This document shows, piece after piece, positions 59,131-64,000 of a DNA stretch of 64,000 bases (positions are counted from its first letter, which is position 1; each line of letters opens with the position of its first letter). The stretch lies in the NCBI GenBank assembly GCA_027924645.1, contig BSBN01000297.1, forward strand, positions 8,184,001 through 8,248,000, given 5' to 3'. This DNA is from Cunninghamia lanceolata (lineage: Eukaryota > Streptophyta > Pinopsida > Cupressales > Cupressaceae). The translations under genes were made by a program, and so were the position numbers. A model generated the notes under the pieces. It was not told where the DNA came from and ran no database searches. It worked only from the letters and a program-made list of their open reading frames with translations.

Positions 59131-60578
59131 ATGTAGAGGCAATGGAATAGTTGGAGGATAGCAAACTAGACAAGGTTTTCACTACACCCAAAAGCCCAAA
59201 TTCAAAGATCAGTTTGCAAAAGTGGGAACAGCAGTTAGAGGCTCTGAATTCTTCATGGAAAAGTTGATTAGGGATGCAGTGGGACCCATTCCAATCATTG
59301 GCAAAGGCTGGTCAAACTTAGAACTAGTACTTCCTTCACAAACCCAAGATTTTGCTTGTAGCCCTAAAAAAAAGAACAGCCCTTAATAACTTTTGATACA
59401 GATCTTCAAACACAGGTCTTGGACAATCAGGAGATACCCATTTGGACTCCCTATCACATATCCAAGAATGGGTATGGGTTGTTTTGGATGATATGACTCA
59501 ACCTATAGCTCCTCCTAATGACTTCGAGCCCCAATTAGGCCTAATTTGTGAAGCAACGACCCTTGAATGGAGGCTTATAACTCTCAGGACTACTTGGACA
59601 TGTCAGGGACCTTCTAAAACCATAGAATCTAGTCTTCACTTGTTGCTAGAATCGACTATCACCAAATTTCATACTACTGTTGCCTCTTTCAAACACCTAG
59701 CACATGGTTTTGCTAGGTCTCATCAATGGAATTCCATCAATGACAAGCTCCTGCCCAAAATACTCTTGAATAACATCAAAACAGACATCAAAGGACCTAT
59801 TCCACTGATCAAAGAGTTTTGGAGTCAGTGGAATGGCGAAAACATTCTATATTTCTGTCAGAACCCTAGTTGAGGGTTTCTCGGACCACCTTACAGAAAT
59901 GTATGGATTAGAATGCTCTACAGAAATGTCAAGAATTCAAAATATATGCATTTGAAAGGTTTCTCACCAGGCTTTCATTCAAACATATCCAACAGCCACC
60001 ACTCGTCCGTACACAGACAGGGTACGTGCAGCAACAGCCAAAAAACAGTAAAACACAGGCAGAAACTGTTATATCTTATTTAGTTCTTCACCAGAATGCT
60101 TCTCCTTCTACAATGGGCATCTGCAGAGTCTTATCAAACCTTCCTTGAGGTCTTGAAGCAGTTAAAGGGTAGTTTGGTTGATGGAACTGTGTAACAACCA
60201 TCGGGCTACCCTGTTTTCTAACTGCAGCAACTAATTACATGTTTTGTTAGCAGAGTTACATCGGTTGTATGGGCTTGAAACTGCCTTCAAACAGGATTAC
60301 AATGCAATTAGGCCTTGAACTAGGCATTAGACTCCTTGACACCATCTTACGTGCCTTAGCAAGGCTTACAACATGAAATTTATAGGACTGTCCCTTATGA
60401 CTTTAAGACTGCCTCCTATTACAAGGTGATTGCATGAGTGCCTATTACAACATGGCATCATGATCCTTATTACATCATGAGAAAGGTCTTCAGGACCTTA
60501 TTGAATCAACAAACAAAATGAACATCAAAACAAGACATAAGTCTTTTGGTCTCCTTGGTGCTCCTGCACCAGGGTCTG
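59131..60578. mobile_element. 1.45-kb insertion present only in copy B
   Basis: In copy A the sequence runs without a break through cagggtctgcgagtag. In B it is split after aaggtctg (59130) and resumes with agggtctgtgagtag, so ggtctg is repeated at both ends and looks like a 5- or 6-bp target duplication. The insert has no clear terminal inverted repeat and no TG...CA pair matching that duplication. It carries a 143-codon plus frame (59442-59873; SFKHLAHGFARSHQWNSIND, then KLLPKILLNNI) that I do not recognise. It may be a solo LTR or a truncated retroelement. Confidence 0.7.
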
Positions 60579-62096
60579 TGAGTAGCACCCACCACTGAGC
60601 CCATATTAAGGACTATGAAGCCACAAGGACCTCCATGGTACATACCAATTTTCCTTCTTGCTTGCAAAAGCAAATAGTAACAATGCAAATAACAAATGAT
60701 GAAAACAAAAAAAATGAATGTGAGCTAGCATTTTTGGGGATGAAATAACATTCTTTTATGTTGGGTTGCCTTGCTGCCCCCATATAGTGTTAGGTTTTTT
60801 TAGGTTTTTTTTATTTTCAGTTTTAAGTTTTATTTTAAAAGGTCCAAGTTTGATCATAACAGGACATCATAAGGGACTTCAGAGACAGCAAGTTGTCACC
60901 GCAAGGTTCCCACAGAAGGGGGGCATCCTAGGAAATTCCCATGGACATCTTTGAAAACAATATTGGGATGGGGAGAGGATATTTTGTCCCCATCCCCCAA
61001 GCATCCCCAGGCAGGGAAATGTTAGAAAAACTATGGTACATAGAATGCTAGCAAAAGCTAAGACACACATATGTAGGCTCGAATTGAACAATTGGCATAT
61101 AAGAACGTGCAAGATGATAGTGGAGATGAAGAAGCATAACTTGCCTTTCCTAGAGTTTTCCTACGTTAAGTTTCTCCGGATAAAATCTGTGTTTATCTCT
61201 TTTTTAAGAGTGGTTTAATAATGATTCATTACCTTGCCTTCTTTCATTCCATGCAGAAACTTCATTAACTCCAGCACTTAAGGAAGCGTCTAATTGATAC
61301 ATTCAGCAGATGTTACTCGTTCATAACAGCAAATAGAGGTTGAATGCAATCTCACATAAGTTAAAAAGTCACCATACTCTGTTGCACTATTGAACTCTTA
61401 ACATGTTTCTAGTGGCATACAAATATGAAATGTGATATATAGGAATTGCAGAAATGTATGTAAGCACGTCCACAATTGCATGATTGATATATAATGTAGA
61501 TGGCAATCTTAGACCCATGATAACATCAGTTTGCAGCCTTAGATTGTTGTTTCAAATTTCAATAGCACAAAACTTTGAAACAACAAACAAGGAATGACAT
61601 ATCCATGTTGGTAAATCGTGCATTTTGAATATCCAGGTCTAACGGATCAAATAACCCCCTCATGGAGCTACACCGTAAGAGGTCTGTAGAGTTTGATGCA
61701 CAGAAAAACATTTTGAAAGCCTGAAAATGGGCTTCCAGTCTACAAGAAATACTGGAATTCAAAACTAAACGGTTAGAAAAGCTTTGTTGGTAGTAAGAAA
61801 ATTTCCAAATTGGAAACGAACTCGTAACAATAAACGGCCAGTAGCTCACCAGTAGAGTTCTCCTGCAGGCACATTGGAGGCCCTAGTCTTCAAGCCTAGA
61901 AATCCATGGAAAATGACGAAACTAAGGTCTTTCAGATGAAAACACACTTTTAAATGCCTTCCCTAATTCGTTGTAAATTTTTAGTCTTCAATCCTTACCC
62001 AAGAGAAATGAAATGAAAATTTTTAATGACGTCCACAAGACCATGCAGTCTATGGTACCCCGAAGCAAAACTGAACCGCTCAAAACAAAAGCACCA

Positions 62097-62116
62097 CCCT
62101 AAACCCTAAACCCTAA
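62097..62116. promoter_or_regulatory. Telobox-type repeat, copy B
   Basis: ccctaaaccctaaaccctaa, about 310 bp into intron 1 from the copy-B first exon. Confidence 0.55.
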
Positions 62117-62425
62117 TTCATTGTAAATTTTCGATCTCTAATAACGGCCGAAGAGACCTAGTTTTTTTATCTTTTGTCCTTAAAATTGTATCCAATAAGG
62201 AATTGCAAAACTTTTTGACATTGGTTATATAAGAATTCTACATGAAAAATGATTAGTGTTTTAATTCACTTCATCTTAAATTTGTCTGACAGAATTCCGT
62301 CGTTCTGCCTGACAATCTTGGCTGTACTAGCCCACTGAATAGTTTTTTTTTTTTTTAAATGAAACATACCCACTTTGTTGATAAATAGGGTTTGAAAAAG
62401 GCATAGGGAGGAAAAACAAAGGCAC

Positions 62426-62506
62426 CTGACGCTTGCAGTCGTTCCAGTTATCGTAAATGCCAACGTTTCGGCCCCTCCCCACTGCGTAGTACTTTGAACC
62501 AGACAT
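62426..62506 (-). CDS. RNase H1 N-terminal domain, first exon, copy B
   Basis: 81 bp, 27 codons: MSGSKYYAVGRGRNVGIYDN then WNDCKRQ. It differs from copy A at two residues (N for S, D for N); the D and N here look closer to the family pattern. Donor CAG|GTGCC, phase 0, TATA box about 105 bp upstream. If used, transcription would run through copy A and its first exon before reaching exon 2, giving an intron of about 28 kb. It may be an alternative promoter of the same gene or the original one. Confidence 0.8.
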
Positions 62507-62608
62507 TATCAATTCCTCTGTTTCACTGGCTACTGCGCCTTGCCCGCTGAAGAATCCACTCTCGGCTCTGCTACGTCGCTAATATATTTGAAAAGCTTGC
62601 TCCCCTTG

Positions 62609-62618
62609 TTTTATAAAG
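62609..62618 (-). promoter_or_regulatory. TATA box upstream of first exon, copy B
   Basis: Minus strand CTTTATAAAA, about 103-112 bp before the ATG at 62506. Confidence 0.65.
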
Positions 62619-63524
62619 TGAAATAACGAGTTACGAGAGAAGGTGGCAACATATTTCCTTTGAACGGATTGAGTTCCCTTTTTCTCTTGAAGTTTAAGAG
62701 TTACTTTGTAACGGATTTAGTTCCCTTTTTCTCTTGAAGTTTAAGTGTGAAAGAGAGTCTCTTGAAGTCGGGTCAGAATACAAGGATTTTGATCTATACT
62801 TTCACAATAAATTTAGTTGGGACGCAAATAGGACAAAAAGGATGTAAAGGGGATAGAGAGCTCTCTATACGCTTAAAACAAGTGGAATGTCAAGCTATGG
62901 AATTGGAAGACGCCAAGTTCCTCTTTAGTTGATTTGTTACACCAGTGGTTTTATATTGCTACAAGGTATGGGTTAGTGGTACATCAAGTTTAAAATGGAG
63001 GCAAATAGAAAATATTCAAAACCTCTCTATTACTAGCAATTTCAAAATTAAAGCTTCAATTCCTTGTGAAATTCTCCTTGTAAAGGCAGGGACTTCCCTT
63101 TAGAAGCAACTGCTAAGACCAAGTTACTATGTTTGATTAATCGATTATGTACTATTCATTCAATCAAAGATATGAATGACATTAAATCAATAATAAAAAT
63201 ATTTAAATAATAAATTAAATATTATAGTATAAATATTAAATATTGTTATCAATATAAATATAAATGTTAATTATTATTAGATAATAATTATAATTATCAA
63301 TGTAGATAAATAATATATATTATTATTATTATACAATAATATAAATATAATAATAAATATATGTAATAATTTATATATATTAAATATCATTATTATCATT
63401 TATTATATAATAATATAATATTAATGAAGATATTATATAAATATTATTAAATTAGATACTAGTATATTTATATTTAAAAATATATATCTAAATACGCCGA
63501 GGATATCTCTTTTCCATAGTTTAT

Positions 63525-63870
63525 TTGAAAAAGAAATTGGAAAAAATAAAAAAGAAAAACCAAAAAAGAAATTAGGAAAATAAAAAATAAAAACTAAAAA
63601 AAATTGGAAAAAATAAAAAATAAAAACCAAAAAAGATATTGAAAATAAGAAAATCACAAAAACTATCGAACCAAGAAAAAATTAAAAATTAAAAATTAAA
63701 ACCAAAAAAGAAGTTGGAAAAAATAAAAAATAAAAACCAAAAAAGAAATTAGAAAAAATAAAAAGTAAAAAGTAAAAAAGAAATTGGAAAAAATAAAAAA
63801 CTAAAAATCAAAAAAGAAATTGAAAATAAGAAAATCACAAAAACTATGGAACCAAAAAAGAAATTGGACA
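63525..63870. repeat. A-rich minisatellite
   Basis: Units of about 30-40 bp made of gaaattggaaaaaataaaaa and taaaaaccaaaaaa. A higher-order period of 181 bp is visible: the phrase gaaaataagaaaatcacaaa occurs at 63641 and 63822. The minus-strand frame rich in F is a by-product. The remaining bases to 64000 show no feature. Confidence 0.88.
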
Positions 63871-64000
63871 AGAATTTTTTTCCAATGAATCTTATTTACA
63901 TGAATTTATTTATTTAAATATTTTATGATTTTTGTTTACAGAATCTAAATGTTTACGGGAATCTGAATCTTTCAGCCCTTGATGTGAGTGTAGAATGACT

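Larger units (their letters stand above)
10192..62506 (-). other. Split RNase H1-like host gene spanning more than 50 kb
   Basis: Minus-strand order: first exon (62426-62506 or 52162-52242), N-terminal-domain exon 2 in three copies (34384-34491, 33982-34089, 33699-33806), catalytic exons (10473-10565, 10192-10335). Exon 1 ends in YDNWNDCKRQ and exon 2 continues VDGFAGNQYKGFSTVKEAQ, together forming the hybrid-binding domain of eukaryotic RNase H1. All exons are phase 0 at both ends, so any combination keeps the frame. The linker that normally joins the two domains, and the 3' end, were not found. Intact motifs and splice sites favour a living gene, but transcription of the whole span is inferred. 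The alternative is one gene plus scattered exon copies. Confidence 0.68.
55073..63458. repeat. Segmental duplication, copy B
   Basis: Copy of 45720-53147, with the 1.45-kb insertion at 59131-60578, one instead of two exon-1 units, and small indels. Most stretches differ from A at only a few percent of sites by eye. Copies A and B are separated by 1.9 kb and have the same orientation. As in A, only short featureless frames lie between the left border and the 5S units. Confidence 0.93.

Noticed and set aside
45720..63458. Copies A and B as the two LTRs of one giant element
   Set aside because: No TG...CA ends, no flanking target duplication, no primer-binding site, and B ends inside AT-rich sequence.
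63433..63657. Phenylalanine-rich minus frame
   Set aside because: Produced by the A-rich minisatellite.

Overview
The window looks like nuclear DNA of a large-genome seed plant, most likely a gymnosperm. That is inferred from layered LTR retrotransposons, AT-rich filler, hAT transposons, plant-type telobox motifs (AAACCCTA) and one host gene spread over tens of kilobases. No bacterial or organellar gene set, tRNA gene or CRISPR array was seen.

The main biological content is one host gene on the minus strand, assembled here by eye. It encodes a plant RNase H1-type protein: an N-terminal hybrid-binding (viroplasmin-like) domain followed by an RNase H catalytic domain. First exons with a TATA box lie at 62426-62506 and 52162-52242, with a third broken copy at 51656-51735. 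The second half of the N-terminal domain is present three times in tandem (34384-34491, 33982-34089, 33699-33806). Two catalytic exons lie at 10473-10565 and 10192-10335. Every intact exon starts and ends in phase 0 and has GT/AG borders. The introns are therefore about 18 kb and 23 kb (measured from the 52.2 kb first exon), with one of only 137 bp. A linker exon, if there is one, and the last exons were not found.

The rest is repeats. 1-6.2 kb: decayed minus-strand gag and protease of a Ty3/gypsy-type element, then a plus-strand LTR end with hairpin-like and 181-bp repeats. 7.5-10.0 kb: LTR-like segments. 12198-23970: an LTR element with 5-bp target duplication ACTTG, 1.67-kb LTRs, no visible reverse transcriptase, an interrupted frame of roughly 780 codons of unknown function, and antisense fragments of host genes (clathrin heavy chain, TRS120, probably a PPR gene). 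It sits inside an older LTR. 24.66-28.49 kb: a dead hAT transposon. 30.6 kb: an integrase scrap. 34872-35158: a hAT-type MITE with a perfect 8-bp target duplication. 35650-37700: a small copia-like derivative with 235-bp LTRs and target duplication CTGAT. 38147-44587: a young gag-only LTR element, target duplication GATAT, with 2.2-kb LTRs that carry a hairpin array.

45.7-53.1 kb and 55.1-63.5 kb are two copies of a segmental duplication that contains the RNase H promoter and first exon. Each copy also has three degenerate 5S rRNA-like units; the right copy has an extra 1.45-kb insertion. The window ends in an A-rich minisatellite.

All alignments, identities and splice calls were made by eye.
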